Assembly: GCF_947242115.1 (NCBI RefSeq)
Contig: NC_074716.1
Location: 7,641,501 to 7,705,500, forward strand
Length of the DNA stretch: 64,000 nucleotides
Source: Biomphalaria glabrata
Lineage: Eukaryota > Mollusca > Gastropoda > Planorbidae
Direction: 5' to 3'
Notes under the pieces: model-generated
Seen by the model: the letters and a program-made list of their open reading frames with translations, nothing else
The model's database searches: none
What the model was told of the DNA's origin: nothing
Position numbers and translations under genes: made by a program
Shown: in pieces, positions 1 to 20,604 of the stretch
Layout: each line of letters starts with the position of its first letter
Position numbering within the stretch: position 1 is the first letter of the stretch

Positions 1-916
1 GCTCCAATTTGATTCCCATTTCTGTAATTCATCTAATTCTCTTTGTAAAATATCTGTGTCTTGTGTTGTTTTTATTGTTCTATATATTATGCAATCGTCT
101 GCAAATAATCTGACTTTTGTTCCTGAACTAATGCAATTTGGTAAATCATTTATGTAAATTAAAAATAGTAGTGGACCCAAGACTGTTCCTTGAGGTACAC
201 CTGAGTTTACTGTTATCGGTGTTGATTTAGAGCCATTTATTATTACAGTTTGTTCTCTCCCTATCAGAAAGTCCTTAATCCACTGATGCAGTGGACCATT
301 AATGCCGAAATATTTTAATTTTTTAAGCAAACTATGGTGGTGAACTTTGTCAAAAGCCTTAGAAAAATCTAGTAAGATAGCATCTATTTGTTCACTATTA
401 TCTAAACCTTTTGAAAAATCATCAATTAGTCCTATTAGTTGTGTTTCACATGATCTATATTTCCTAAAGCCATGTTGGTATGGTGTGAGGACATTTTGTT
501 TGTCTAAGTGGTTTATGATGTTGCTACATATTATGTGTTCTAGGATTTTACATGTGATGCTGGTAAGTGATACTGGTCTGTAGTTTCCTGGGTCAGATTT
601 TTCTCCTTTTTTAAATAGGGGGGTGACATTAGCTTCTTTCCAGTCCTTTGGTACTCTGCCCTGGTTAAGTGAAGCCTGAAAGAGTATTTTGAACACTGGG
701 GCTAACTCATTACTTAGTTCTTTGAGTAATCTAGCTGGAATACCATCAGGTCCAGAAGCTTTATTTGGTTTGGTGTTGGCTAATAGTTTTTGAATTCCAT
801 TTTCTTGTACTACTATATCTTCTATGTTGTCTACTTGGTTCAAATTCAGTAATATGTCTTTGTCTCCTGGGGCTGAGAATGCTGATGCAAAGTATTTGTT
901 TAGGATGTTTGCTTTA
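1..916 (-). mobile_element. LINE reverse transcriptase, 5'-truncated, runs off the left edge
   Basis: Read on the minus strand from 916 to 1, one frame stays open for about 305 codons and encodes the fingers and palm of a non-LTR reverse transcriptase. In order: KANILNKYFASAF, an NKASGPDGIP block, NYRPVSLTS, a palm motif with LLDFSKAFDKVHH, SGVPQGTVLGPLLFLIYIND and the catalytic FADDCIIYR. The order and wording fit the Jockey/CR1-type LINE group; I cannot fix the clade. No endonuclease lies upstream: the LINE begins abruptly inside a hAT transposase exon, as expected for 5'-truncated insertion. No stop is seen in the visible RT, so the insertion looks young. The 3' end is outside the window. 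Confidence 0.92.
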
Positions 917-2538
917 AACAACCAGTGTAATGCTGACAGCCAGGATCCAATATCCCAGGATGTGGCAGAATGGCCTGCTTTAAATGAGTTGTGGACAATG
1001 TGGAGTCCACAAGATCCCACATTCAAAAGTTTTACAGAAGACTCTTGCATAAGCTCTGCCTGAAAGATGTCAAAAACTTTCCAGTTGACGTTTGGACCAT
1101 CCATGGAAAGCTGTAGCAGTCCACCTCTATTAAAGAATCTGCTAGATTCTCTTAATTTATCTAGGAGGTCATCAGCCCTTGAATGGCCTAGAAAATATGA
1201 CATGTGGTATCTTGTTGTTATACTACTGCCATTCCAATAACGCACATGAACATCTAGCTGCTTTGATTGTAGTGGGCCATTTAGTGTCTCATCAAACAAA
1301 AGCACATAATCTTTTTCAGAGAGGACAGCCTTTCGTTGTAATTCAGCCAAGTATGGGGATATGCCAAACGTTGACATATATGCTGCCTTCCTTTCTGAGC
1401 AGGAAAAACCAGAAGCAATAGCTGAGTCAGGAAACATTTTTTTGTACAGATCCGAACTACTGTTGCTACTGTTAAAAGAATGGTGCTTTTCCACCAAGTT
1501 CAAACAGTGAAGCACTTCAGCAGTCAAAACACTATCTCCAGTAGCAAGGAGTGGTTTTTTAGAAGATGAAGTTGTGGGTGAGTTGGCTAAAGAAGATGGT
1601 TCAGTAGATGCATGCGAGGATGTTGATTTTCTGAAACGAGGAAAAAAAAAAAAAGTAAATACAAGCTAAATTTTTAAAAAGTAAATTTATACACATCTTG
1701 GTTATATTATTGAATTTAGAAACTACCAGATCTATTCAAGTTCCAAAATTTAGATGAATAAATAATAAGAATCATTACCCTTTTTTTTTCATAATCTCAC
1801 TACAATCACAATGTGACTACAGTCATAGAATAATACTCTTTTAAGTTTACTAAACTACATTCTAGATCAGAAGATCTAATATATCTACTAGATCTAGGAT
1901 AGATCTATAGCTTTTCTAGAGATCTATTTGAGTTCTTAGAATGTCTTAGATGAAATGACTAGGTCTAGATCTAGAATAAAATAAATCTATAATAAATTTT
2001 AATGTTAGATTTAGACGTGACCTAGACTTTTAATTAATCCAAGTCTAATAAGTAATATAGATCTAGATCCACAACTTAAACTAGGTTAAATCTAGATCTA
2101 TATGTTACAATATGTAACATTAGTATTAGTACATAGATCTAGAATCTATCTAGATATAGATCTACCATCTACTAACATAGATTCTAATCCAATTGTAAAT
2201 AAATATATATATAGATCTAATATATAGCTCTAGTAACTCTAGTTGTTAAAAAATACTCACCTAAATGTAGTAAAATAGTCAACCATCACAGGTATCTTTC
2301 CTTCCTCAACCTTCTGAATGCGATCAACTTCTCGTTTGTGGTTTAGACCTTTTGCATGGCTTTTTAAAGCATGTTCACCCATATTAGAAACATCAAAGGT
2401 TTTTTTACAAATACGGCAGACAGCATTGCGAACATTTTTAGAATCACTTTGTAACCATAGTTTATATTCTATTTTTTCAAGCCACTGATTCGAAAAATAA
2501 CATTTTCCCATTTTCACACAAGTCACAGAAAAAAACAA
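917..2538 (-). CDS. hAT-like transposase with BED zinc finger (3' part replaced by a LINE)
   Basis: Two exons: 2261-2538 and 917-1630, with donor GTGAGT, acceptor TTTCAG and matching phase 2. Exon 1 encodes about 92 residues with a BED-type finger: CRICKKTFDVSNMG followed by HALKSHAKGLNH. Exon 2 encodes a serine-rich linker and then a transposase core: VLLFDETLNGPLQSKQLDVH, YHMSYFLGHSRADDLLDKL, LSMDGPNVNWK and LNVGSCGLHIVH. FDET and SMDG are likely to hold the first two acidic catalytic residues of the RNase-H fold. The C-terminal part with the last acidic residue and dimerisation region is missing, because at ALHWLFK the frame passes into LINE reverse transcriptase. Translation may start at the first Met or at the one ten codons later. 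The family recurs in many invertebrate genomes; whether this copy is mobile or retained cannot be told here. Confidence 0.8.
1860..2245. repeat. CTAGATC-rich intronic tract
   Basis: This intron of the hAT gene is saturated with overlapping AGATCT, TCTAGA and CTAGAT words in an AT background. It is not a regular tandem array: spacing varies and units are diverged. Similar tracts occur at 4080-4450, 6350-6430, 7140-7290, 8950-9370, 25370-26130, 36480-36560 and 37885-38320. Confidence 0.7.
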
Positions 2539-2911
2539 AATAGGCCGTGTCTAGAGTCACCCTTTGGAATTCGGAACTGACAAGACAATGCAGGAATCAT
2601 CAATGATACGGATTCAAATAAACGGATGTTTTAGTAGATCTAGTCATGCGCAGAACGCGCCTTTCCGCCGGATGCATTACTACATTTAAATATGGATTTC
2701 TAGGCTAGCCGCTATCATTATAAAACGAAACCGAGACTTTTTTTTTTTGCGAGAAATATTTTTTCTTTTTTTTTTTAATTCCAGACTTTTTCCAGACATT
2801 TTTGTTCAGTCGGAGTGAAAAGTACTGATTTTCCAGACTTTTTTCAGACTGAAATTCATTTTTTAAAATTCCAGACTTTTTCCAGACTTTCCAGACAGCG
2901 TACGAACCCTG

Positions 2912-3454
2912 TTTCAAATTAATGCAGGCAAAGATTAAACTATTCCAACAGGGTAGCATTTCTAAAGCTGCTGAGCATGCCCCACTAGATGTGTATACAC
3001 TTCGAGGCTTGGAGTGGGTCATATTTTGTAGTTAAAGATCCATATTTGAATAATGATCAAGAAAAATTGACATGATTACAGATGCTTAAACAAAATTCTA
3101 ACAATTAAATTAAGAGACATTATTTTATCATCTAGCAATGCCTTTTATACTGTTTTCCTGAGAGGCATCTGCAACAAGATCTGGATTATATTTAGAAACA
3201 AACAGTTCAGTTTAACAGGCTATGGAATCCTCTGTGCAATGAAACTGGTTACTTACTACTCAAGCTGGTGGCTGACTATTATATGCACAAAATAAAAACA
3301 AACATTTTGGGACTGTTAATGAAAAGGCCTGTAAACTATTAATTATAGTGACAAACAAACTCAAAATATGACCTAAAATATACACAAGTAATGATAATCC
3401 TTATCATTTCTAGAGTTTAAAATTATTCTAAAAAAAGTGTAAGAAACATGTTAC
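2912..3454. other. CNK intron 2, part
   Basis: Between the hAT end and the CNK SAM exon. It is AT-rich, with a short open stretch on the minus strand (about 2912-3020) that I do not recognise. No element boundary was found in the rest. Confidence 0.5.
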
Positions 3455-6400
3455 CAAAGATCTCAGCAATTCAACAGCTTCCAACACTAGTTCCTGGTGA
3501 CCTAGTTTCATAACACCTAATTTGTCGAGGTCAGAATGTGTTAGCATTAACAGTTTACGCCCATCAACATTCCCAAGAAGAAATCGTGGAATATATTCAT
3601 GTATAACATCATCTAAGCCTGAAGAGAATAAAGTGTAACATCAAAGCTCACATCATGATTAGCACATCAAAAAAATATGTATGCCTTACTTTTTTAATAA
3701 TGAAATATTACACCCCCCCCCCCAAAAAAAATGCTAATGAATAGGCCATTTGTAAAATAGGGGAAATTGCAAACATTAAAACTAATGGTTAACTGAAAAT
3801 ATTTTTATAGCAGAGGAGCATCTATTAAATTAAAGCTTTTATATACACAACTTTCATGATTATCAGAGCGCTATGGTTTTAATCTTATTTGTGGACCAGT
3901 GTATCTGGGAGAAGATTTTTCTGTGCTCCCTTTAGGCACTCATTAAACACAACTCTGTTCAAGTCGGGTGTCAAACCTCAAACCCATTTCATTGGTTACA
4001 AAGCCAAGCCAAGTCCAAGCCTACTTAGCCTCTCGACCACGCTTCTATTACTACAAAGGTTACATTATTTTTAAATTTAGATCTTCCATAGTCATAAGTT
4101 ATTATATAGAATAACTGATCTAGATCTATTAAATTTAATTATTAATAGATCTAGACTCTAAATATATAGTCAATATATACTTATATAGTCAATATGTAGA
4201 TCTAGTGCTTTTTTTTTGTGATGGTACACACCGGTACAATGTACCGGCACCCTTTTTCAATGTGGTGAAAAAATTATTACTTTTCTTGTATTTTAATTTT
4301 TTTTAATTAATTTATTAGTAGTTAAAAAGTAAGGCAACCCATCACTGAGTACCGGCACCTATTTTTTTTTTTAAAAAGCACTGTGTAGATCTATATATAG
4401 ATTCTAGTTTATAATATAGATCTAGAGTAGATCATAATTTAATCATAATAGATTACTAACTGATAATTAATAATCAATTTAATCATTAGATTATTTATGA
4501 TAATTTTCATCTTCTGGTCAAGTTAAGCGCTGCCACTGCAATTTTTACGTTTGAATTTTTATAGTGGCGTAATGGTTAGTCCTAGGAAAAAACTGGAAAC
4601 ATCTATAAACTCATCACGCTACGCATCTAGTTACAATAAAATATGATGTTGAAGAGGGTCAGGTCAATGAGGTCCAGCGCTAACATTAACGAACACTATA
4701 CCCCGCTCTGTACACTAACGAACACTACCTGTACACTGACGAATACTTCATGTTATTGTATTTAAAAATATTATCTTCAATTTTCTTTTTTTTTAAATAT
4801 CAATTTCTTTTTAAACCAACTCAAGACTGACAGATTAGTGTTACTTTTCCCACTCTTGGTCCTTTCTCTGCTTATAACTGACACCACAACCAGGCCATTA
4901 GACACAAGCTTTACTTATAGTGTCTACTGTAGCCTACCTAGGTCTAGTTGACCAAAAAAAAATAATAAAACCTGCGCGACCCCACTTCTCTAGCCAGCTC
5001 ACTCTGCTCAGTGACTGTGACCTAATTTGGTACTACACCTGATCAATCAATAATTGTCCCTCCCTCTGCGTTTTTTTTTCTGATACTGTGCTGATGATAC
5101 CACGCGTATAGTACTTATTGATTTGTCAATAATTAGGGCACCAAGGAGAGACAGAATGAGTGAGAGGGAGAATAGGGTTTGTGCCTATCACTGTGTTTGT
5201 TAATTGCTTTAGCATATTTTTTTGCTTTAGTGTTAGTAGCCTATCACTTTAGATTGTATATTTACATTTGGTGAGCCTTAGTGATATGTGGCAAAATAGT
5301 AATAAGATGGTGTAAAAAAAAATATATGTAGATCTAGCACAGCCTTATAAGCCTATATAGCTCAATGTTCATTAAAATAGCGTTCGTTAATGTCATTGAT
5401 ATTAAAAAAATGAATATTAGTGAAAATGCTCATTAAAATAGCATTCGTTACTGTCATTGATAGTAAAAAAAAAAAACGAATATTAGTGAACACCCCCTAT
5501 TTACAAAAAGGTTATATGACATGTAGCCTATGTGTTTTAGGGCCTATTTAAAAGAATTAGAGATAGGTCATGTTTAGCTGGTACCTAAATTTTCTAAAAA
5601 TATCTCTTCACCCTGGACCTACCATCATCCTACCACTACCAGTGTTCTTTGAACCCATGTAAAACCCTTGTTTTTCAGCATATACAAAACTAAATGTGTC
5701 TGAACTATAAAGAAGTATAAACAAAAATAATAGACTAGTTTTGTCATAGTTATAAAATAAGGTTCATTTTAACATTTAGTTGGATCTAAACAAAGATTGT
5801 GGGGTGTTCGCTAATATCAGAAAATAGGGGGTGTTAGTTAGACGAAAATGACTATAGATTTATAAATTTATGTATAATGCTTTTAGTTTTAGTTTAGCCT
5901 TATTTAGCTGCTTTAATTTATCATAAATGATAAAGTTTATCTTTTTAAATGTCACATTTATCATGATTATTTAATTTTTTAATGATCCTCTTGAAGGCTC
6001 TTTACTCTTAGTCTTAGACCTTCTTACTCTAGTCACTAGTCTTAGTCGACTTAGACTTAGTAGTCTTAGTCTTACTTTTAACTTAGTCTTAAATCTACTA
6101 CTCTTACTTAGTCTTAGTAGTGAGTAGTCTAACTCTAAGTCTTAGGACGCCTTATTTAGGTCTTAGTTTAGTAATAGTTAGATGATAGATCTACTTCATC
6201 TACTCAAAAATACTGCCATCAGTACTACTCTACAGACTACAGGTGACAGTACTCTACTGACTTAGTCACACTTAGTGACACTGACTACTCTCTTTTGACT
6301 TAATTGATTTGCAGACTTGCCCTTGGCCGGCCTTAATTTCTTATTAGCTTAGCTAGATCTAGAATCTAGACTAGAATAGATTGACTAGATCTTAACAAAT

Positions 6401-6517
6401 TACCCATCTAAAAATATCTACATCTAGATGAAGCATAAACCTGTTGCTACCTTTTAACCATTTAGCTACATCATGTTCGTCCCAATTTTCAAACTGTATT
6501 AATGCAAAGTACGCCAT
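3455..6517 (-). CDS. Connector enhancer of KSR (CNK), N-terminal SAM domain, first two coding exons
   Basis: Two exons join in phase. Exon 1 (6451-6517) encodes MAYFALIQFENWDEHDVAKW plus LK and ends AAAG/GTAGCA. Exon 2 (3455-3618) starts after TTCAG with GLDDVIHEYIPRFLLG and ends LEAVELLRSL/GTAACA. Together they give about 77 residues matching the CNK SAM domain: W-x-x-x-x-V-x-x-W-L-K, GLDD, LTHSDLDKLGVMKLGHQELV. CNK proteins are membrane-associated scaffolds that link Ras, KSR/Raf and Rho signalling; SAM is their first domain, followed in the family by CRIC, PDZ and PH domains. Those later exons would lie left of position 1. Intron 1 (3619-6450) and intron 2 both hold transposons. The start is the only in-frame Met at the head of the SAM domain. 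The family call is firm; the paralogue (CNKSR1/2/3) cannot be assigned. Confidence 0.88.
4203..4383. mobile_element. hAT-like MITE with perfect 8-bp target duplication
   Basis: A 181-bp element in CNK intron 1. Ends are TAGTGCTTTTT and, inverted, CAGTGCTTTTT, with inverted GTACCGGCAC-type motifs inside. It is flanked on both sides by TGTAGATC (4195-4202 and 4384-4391), a perfect 8-bp duplication as made by hAT transposases. It has no coding capacity. The target is one of the CTAGATC tracts. Confidence 0.85.
5368..5500. repeat. Two-copy tandem repeat of about 65 bp
   Basis: CTCATTAAAATAGC-type sequence followed by TTCGTTA, TGTCATTGATA, an A-run and GAATATTAGTGAA occurs twice in succession. 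The second copy has a longer A-run. Related CTAACGAACACT motifs lie at 4680-4735. Confidence 0.6.
5483..5838. repeat. Inverted-repeat-bounded element, possible MITE
   Basis: AACACCCCCTATTT at 5499 has its exact reverse complement near 5825-5838. A second inverted pair (ATTAGTGAACACCCC against GGGGTGTTCGCTAAT at 5802) overlaps it. The interior is non-coding. No clear target duplication was found, so the boundaries are tentative. Confidence 0.5.
5985..6150. repeat. Degenerate CTTAGT short-period repeat
   Basis: Repeated CTTAG, TCTTAGT and ACTTAGTCTTA words on one strand over about 165 bp, in CNK intron 1. The array is irregular, like a decayed hexanucleotide satellite. Confidence 0.55.
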
Positions 6518-8412
6518 GTTGAGATATTGTTTTGTTTAGGTTACAAATGTGAGGAAAAATATAATAATTATATAGGCTATGAATTAAAGAAAATGTATTT
6601 TTTAAGAGTAGTTTCCCTTTTATATTTTCGATTCTTGATCCATCGAAAACTTTGACCAGTGTAAAATTATTTTCTCACATTAAAAATAATTATCATAATA
6701 ATATTAAAATATAAATCATATTTAGAAAATATGAAAAATAAATATTTCTTTTTTACATTTTATTTATTAAAAGCTTGGGATGTTTATAAATCAGTAAATA
6801 AAAGTATTTACCAACAAACCGATCTTTATTTTCTTTCGAAGCGCGCGAGTTCGTTGCATGATTGCGTCTTGCGATATCAAATCTAGTCGTAGATTTCATT
6901 TGGAGATTAATGAAAAAATCTCTGTTTCTACAATTTATATAAGCCAATTTGTATTTATAGAGATAATTAAATATAAAATGTTCAAATAGAAATTACTCGA
7001 TTTAGATTGACAAAAAAACAACATTGTAAATATTGAAAGTATTGAAAACTTCTGTTACGGTATAGTCTAGATCTTTGTAATCGATTTCTTACTAACCATG
7101 CGCCAAAATCTGTAATATTTAACATTTTATCACAACATAACATTGCTATTGACGGTCTACTCTAGATCTAGATATAGATTTCTCGAGTCTAGATCGAATC
7201 ATCGTCTAGTTCAGATCCACATGCTGTCTAGATTAGACTAGACTCTATATAGAATTCTAGGTATAGATCTATTATATTATAGTAATAATAAGGCTAAGGC
7301 AATTATTATTTATTTATTATAATTATAATTTACAAACAACTTCTCTTGAACTTGCCTTTTAATTTTAACTTTTAAAAAGTTTTTATTTGTGAGTTTAAAA
7401 TATAAAAATAAATCTTTTATTCATTTTTAATAAAGTCTAAATTTTACTCATCTACTAGACTCTCTAGTTTAATTTTAATAGTCTAGACCTTCTTACAGTT
7501 ACAGTACTACTAAGTACTAGATTTAGATTATTTTAGATCTATATTAGAATCTAGATCTGATCACTAGGCTGACTAGGAGTCGGTGTCACCCCGGTGTGGC
7601 AAGCTTTAGCTTGTGTTGAGACTGAGTAGTGTTGATTTTTTCCTTGGGGTGTCACCCCTTCCCCACCCAGGAAAAAAATAATCTCACCCTATCATCCTAT
7701 TAGATGTAAACTATGTTGAAAAATAAATGTTTTGTAAGCTTGAAAATGGTTTTTGATTCTATTTTACAATGTCGACAATGTTGTTGTTTTTGACATTTTA
7801 TCAAAAAAGTTATTACATGAATCATAAATTTGATAAATTAAAAATGAACAATTACTCTAAATGTCAAATGAATTATAAATTGAGTTGAGCCTATTTTTAT
7901 TTTATAGATTATTTAAGAACTCCTTACAAACGGAAGAGGTTTTAAAAAAATTTAAAGTAGACAGTGTTTCTCAGCTGCTTCCAAAAAGAAAAAAAACAGG
8001 TTTATGTCCTACGAAATATTGTCGAGCAAAGCTTGGAATACTGACAAAGGATGTTGATCAGTTTTGTAGATTTAAAAAAAGTCTATCACTATCAGAATCA
8101 CTGGAAAATAGCAAGAGAATAAGGCATCTCACAACAATTTGTCCAGATCCAGCGAGATGTCTAAAGCAAGACATGGCGTAAAATAAACCGAGTTGGATTT
8201 TGCAGACTACATACTTACTCATAGCATTACTTTGAAATACAATTAAATTAGAAACAAGATGAAAAGACGCCCTTAAGGTTATGTAAATTGGGTGCAGGTT
8301 ACCCAGTACAACCATTAATATTGGTCATACAGATTTCTGTTTCTCAACATATTACAATAAAAAATGTTACGTTTGCCACTCAACTGGTCAGAAAATATGT
8401 TTAGAAAGCTAC

Positions 8413-8688
8413 TTAACTCTTTCTCTCCTAATTGACAATACCATCGTTTATTTGACCTCATTAAATCAATGTTTGATTTTATAAGTGTTACTTTGTGTTG
8501 TGTTATATAATAAAGAGCATGCATTTTCCTTTAATTCTATACCAAAATAAAACACTTTCTGATAACAAACGAAAAAGTTATTCCATCATAAAAAAAATGT
8601 AATCATACCATGGTAAAAAAAAATACTAATGAGCAAAATGAAGAATTCCGCCGGAAAGTGGAAAATAACTACAGAGAGAAAGCGTTAA
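8413..8688. mobile_element. TTAA-flanked MITE (piggyBac-like), copy 1
   Basis: Flanked by TTAA at 8413-8416 and 8685-8688. Terminal inverted repeats are CTCTTTCTCTCC and, at the right end, GAGAGAAAGCG. About 268 bp between the TTAAs, non-coding. A related element lies at 59955-60218 with the same termini and TTAA flanks. TTAA target sites are characteristic of piggyBac transposases, which would have to act in trans. Confidence 0.75.
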
Positions 8689-8949
8689 ACTCACTCAGAT
8701 CCCCCCGGTCGCCAAGCCTTTTTTTACATTTATGAGCTTCAGAAACTTCTACGTCTACTGCGCATTATTTTTCTGACAATAGGAAGATTACAAGTCAAAT
8801 AATAGAATTAAATTAAGAAGGTTTGGGACATGTTGATACTGTGAGAGACATTCGAGTTGCAATTTTTATTTTTAAAAGTTGTATTTTGGAAAAGTCCATT
8901 TTTTCAGCGTGGGTGTCACCCTGTGCGGCAAAGCACCCCCCTTGTGACA

Positions 8950-9370
8950 CCACTGGATCTAATTCTAATACTAAATAAATTTTATACTATGTCACTAGAT
9001 TCTCTAGATTCTAGAATGTTAGACTCTATATAGATAATCTAGATCTACTAATAATATTGTAATAAACTATAGAGTCTAGATTTCTTTGGAATTCGGAACT
9101 GATTCTTAGATTACTTTTAAAATTATCACTAGATCTATCTTTAAGTTATATTTTTAAATTATATGTAGATCTAAAGTAATCTAGTCTAGACTCATTACTC
9201 TAATTTATAGATCTAATATAAATATAGATCTAGATTTTATAATTTAATCAGATCTACTAACCTAGAAAAATAGATCTAATTAAATGAGGTACATCTATTG
9301 AAAATCTATTCAATTTATAACTAGATCTATATCTATATTTTAAAAAAAATATAGATCTAGATTATATTCT
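8950..9370. repeat. CTAGATC-rich tract
   Basis: Dense AGATCT/TCTAGA words in AT-rich spacer upstream of CTP synthase. Same character as the tract at 1860-2245. Confidence 0.65.
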
Positions 9371-11549
9371 AGATGTTCAAGAAATTACTCATCAATTTGT
9401 ATTTAATTTATTAGTAAATATGTGTAGTGCTGGTGCACTAATTTAATAGATTTATATTTTAATTTCTGTAGTCTATATTATATTCTAGGATTAGAAGTTC
9501 AAGGATGCAACAGGGGATTCAAAGAAGGATATTACATGCTTTGTTACACTTTGTAAAAAATATGTATAGTGCGGGTGCATTATTATATGCTAGGATCCAA
9601 CAGGTGATTCTAAGAAGGCCAGAAGGTATTACATGCTTTGTTTAAAATTGTGCTTTACTGGCCATTTATTTGAGGGATGCAAAAAAAAAAAAAGTGGGGC
9701 AGCCAAAAACTTAGTGGTTTGGAATGAAGACTTTCTATTGGTTGGAGGAGGCCAAAAATTGTTAGATGTTATTGAAATGCTGAGTGTTCCACTGAAAATA
9801 CAAGGGCCAAAAAAGTGCATTGTTGCGTGTGAGGTGTTTCATTTAAAACATTGAAAGTAGTAACATCATAACTATGTCTTAAATGTGTAGGTAGGTGTGA
9901 TATAAGAAATGCTGGCTACAACTACAACTGATGGGCCTATGACTAAGAAGTTTTTGTGAATAATTAGGGGGTTTCAACTGGGTTTTAATGAATTGCCACA
10001 ACATAAACGAATGCCAGTGTGTCTACTCTGAATGAAAACATTTTCAAATGATGCTTTGAAACCAAGTCGGCTTCAGGAACATATAGCTTTATGACAAAAG
10101 GACAAATTTTTATAATCTTCATGAGCAATAAAAAAAACAACTCTTTTAACTATTCAAACAGTATTTTAAAAAAATATATAAAAAAATAGCTAAGCAGAAG
10201 ATTGTTTACTGACCTCTCACAAAATTGCAGAGCTTATTTTGTTTTAAAAAAACTTCATCATTCCAGTTTTTACAAGAATCATTTTCTAATGAACTTCTCA
10301 ACTTCTGAAAGTATTATCAATATGACACTTTGATTTAAAGATGGATTTATGAAATGGTCCCTTTTGTGAAGCAACAAGTTATAAGGAAACTTCTAATTAC
10401 AAAATTTTCTTTACAAATTAATTTATCAATTTGGATTTATAATTCTTCATTGGTACTTGGTTATGTAAGATAATCATCATGTTGTTGATGAGGCACTTTT
10501 TTTTTTTTTTCTTCTAAAAAAAACTTATCTGTGGCCACAAAAGTGAATCTATTTTTACTTCAGTAAATAATTTTTGTGTGCAAGTGATGTATGAAGACCA
10601 CTGGTCTTATTTTAGGTTAGATAATAATGAACTGTTGAGATATTAAGTATTTTTTTGTTATTGATTTTATTTTAGTGAAGATTGATTGATTGTGATTAGT
10701 CTAAACTTTTGGGTGGGGAGGTGCATATATATGTATGTAAAGTTACATTGGATTGTTCTGCATTTATGTTTTACCATTCTGGAAATGTCCCGAACACAAT
10801 TTCTTTTTGAGTGTTGTACATTTTTATAAATTTCTTTTCTTTGATTTTTAAAGCAAAATAATAAGTTAATATATTTTTAGTATCTAAAAGACATTAAAAC
10901 ACATAAGCAAATTTATAAATACATGTTTATGAAACATTATATCACAAATAACACATTTTTATGTATACATTTTTAAGTAGCACATACACCCCTTTTTTAT
11001 GTCAAATTTTAACTATATGTAGTGAAACATTACAACTTATATGTGTAATTGACAAATGGATGACAAGTTTATAGATCTATTTTTTCAGTTTTTCTAGATG
11101 TAACCATTACTGGGCTATGAAAATTCAAATGCCAAAAATTGCTTGACTTGGCTGAACGCGAAGGCAGTTTTACTCTATATTAATAAAACTACTTTCTGCC
11201 TGACTCTAGTCTCTAGCAAGTGTTTCAAAGATAGTAGATGTAGCACAGGTTCCATTTTTATCACAAACTATCAGGTTCCTTTTGTTCATGGAATTTTCTT
11301 TGACAACTAGATCTAAAATAGATTTTTTTTTTTAACTATATAAACATAAGAACAAATATTTATATTTGATTTTATGTGGCTGTTGTTAGAGTCTGGACCT
11401 AGGCTAAGCTAGATGGACTTTTAATCACAAGTCTGTAGATCTATTTTCATCATTATAATCAAAGAACTTAAAATGCTGATTCAAACGTAAAATGATAATG
11501 TTTTTGTTTAAATTTAGGTAGTACTTTTCTCCCGTTCTCAGGAGTTAAA

Positions 11550-19677
<8,128 letters not shown>

Positions 19678-19805
19678 ACAGAACAAGAAATATAGTGTAG
19701 AATTTGTGTGTGTTTCTTTTTTTCTTGTACTATTAAAAGTTTAGTTATATTGGAGGACCATTAGAAAGTGGTAAATGAGCACATTTTTCTGATGCAGGTT
19801 TGCAG

Positions 19806-19811
19806 AATAAA
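19806..19811 (+). promoter_or_regulatory. Polyadenylation signal of CTP synthase
   Basis: AATAAA 129 bases after the stop codon, the first canonical signal downstream, so the 3'UTR is probably short. Confidence 0.7.
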
Positions 19812-20604
19812 GCATTGAAACATGTCATTCCATTATTTTTTTTATATAAAACATATCAAATTATCTACATTTTACTGACTGTTTCAAATTTCTCAACTTA
19901 AAATTATGTTTTATAAAAGCTATAATAAACTTTTTAAAATTTTTTTTTTTTTTTTTTTTTTGTAGAGTTTTCATTTGTTTAGATGAGTACTTTTTTTGTA
20001 TTATTATTATTATTGTCTTGTTTCTTTCCCATTAAGCTTATATGTGTACTAATAATTGCCATTGTAAATTTTAAATATTCGCTATCGTTTTACTCAAAGA
20101 AGCACAAATATGAGTTTGCTTTTTTAGTTACCAATATCAGTTAAGCTCTATTTTTGTTGGCATTTTAAAAGGTCTTTTGATATTAAAAGTAATTCTTTAC
20201 AGATCTTTTTGAAAATCTATTATTAGTGGTTATGTTTATTTTCCAGATCAGATGGTCTTTATTAATACTCTGCTGATAATTGAAAACTTTTCATTATTAA
20301 CACTCTGATATTTAACACCTACTTTTTCTTCAAGTGTAACTTTTGTTGTTGTTTTTTTTTTTTTTTTTTTGTGCATTTATATGGATTTGTTGTACAGGCA
20401 GTCATTTAAAATAATGTCTTGCTTTCATTTATGTATTTATATAGCTGCATGATTTGACAAGTTAAGGTTTTACAAATAACAACAGCTTTAGATACTAGTT
20501 TGAATTGATTTGCTTTATGGATTTGTTGTAAAGGCAGCCATTACAAAATGACTGATTTGTACTATGTAGCTATATTGTGTTTTAACTATGTAAAGTTGTG
20601 ATTT

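Larger units (their letters stand above)
917..2911 (-). mobile_element. hAT-type DNA transposon, 5' part
   Basis: A DNA transposon reading leftward. Its 5' terminus is at 2911, where the minus strand starts CAGGGTTCGTACGC, a hAT-like end. The next 200 bases carry repeated GTCTGGAAAAA units (2750-2900), typical subterminal repeats. A BED-finger exon and a transposase exon follow. The transposase is cut at 917 by a LINE. The other terminus and the target duplication lie outside the window. The element sits in CNK intron 2, on the same strand as CNK. It may be fairly young, because both exons are open and splice sites are intact. Confidence 0.78.
6518..11549. other. Divergent intergenic region between CNK and CTP synthase
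   Basis: It should hold both promoters, but no TATA box or initiator stands out. A 3' splice site (AAATTTAG at about 11517) precedes the CTP synthase start codon by about 32 bases, so that gene has an upstream non-coding exon somewhere here. Contents: CTAGATC tracts, a TTAA-flanked MITE (8413-8688), a relic with GTGTCACCC motifs at 7580-7660 and again at 8908-8955, and degenerate direct repeats of about 115-150 bp (9418-9645). Open stretches at 7885-8181 and 9633-9854 (plus) match nothing I know. From 9860 to 11500 I see only AT-rich sequence. Confidence 0.6.

Noticed and set aside
7885-8181. 98-codon plus-strand open frame in the CNK-CTPS spacer
   Set aside because: Preceded by a plausible 3' splice site but matches no family I know and has no partner exon; left as unassigned.
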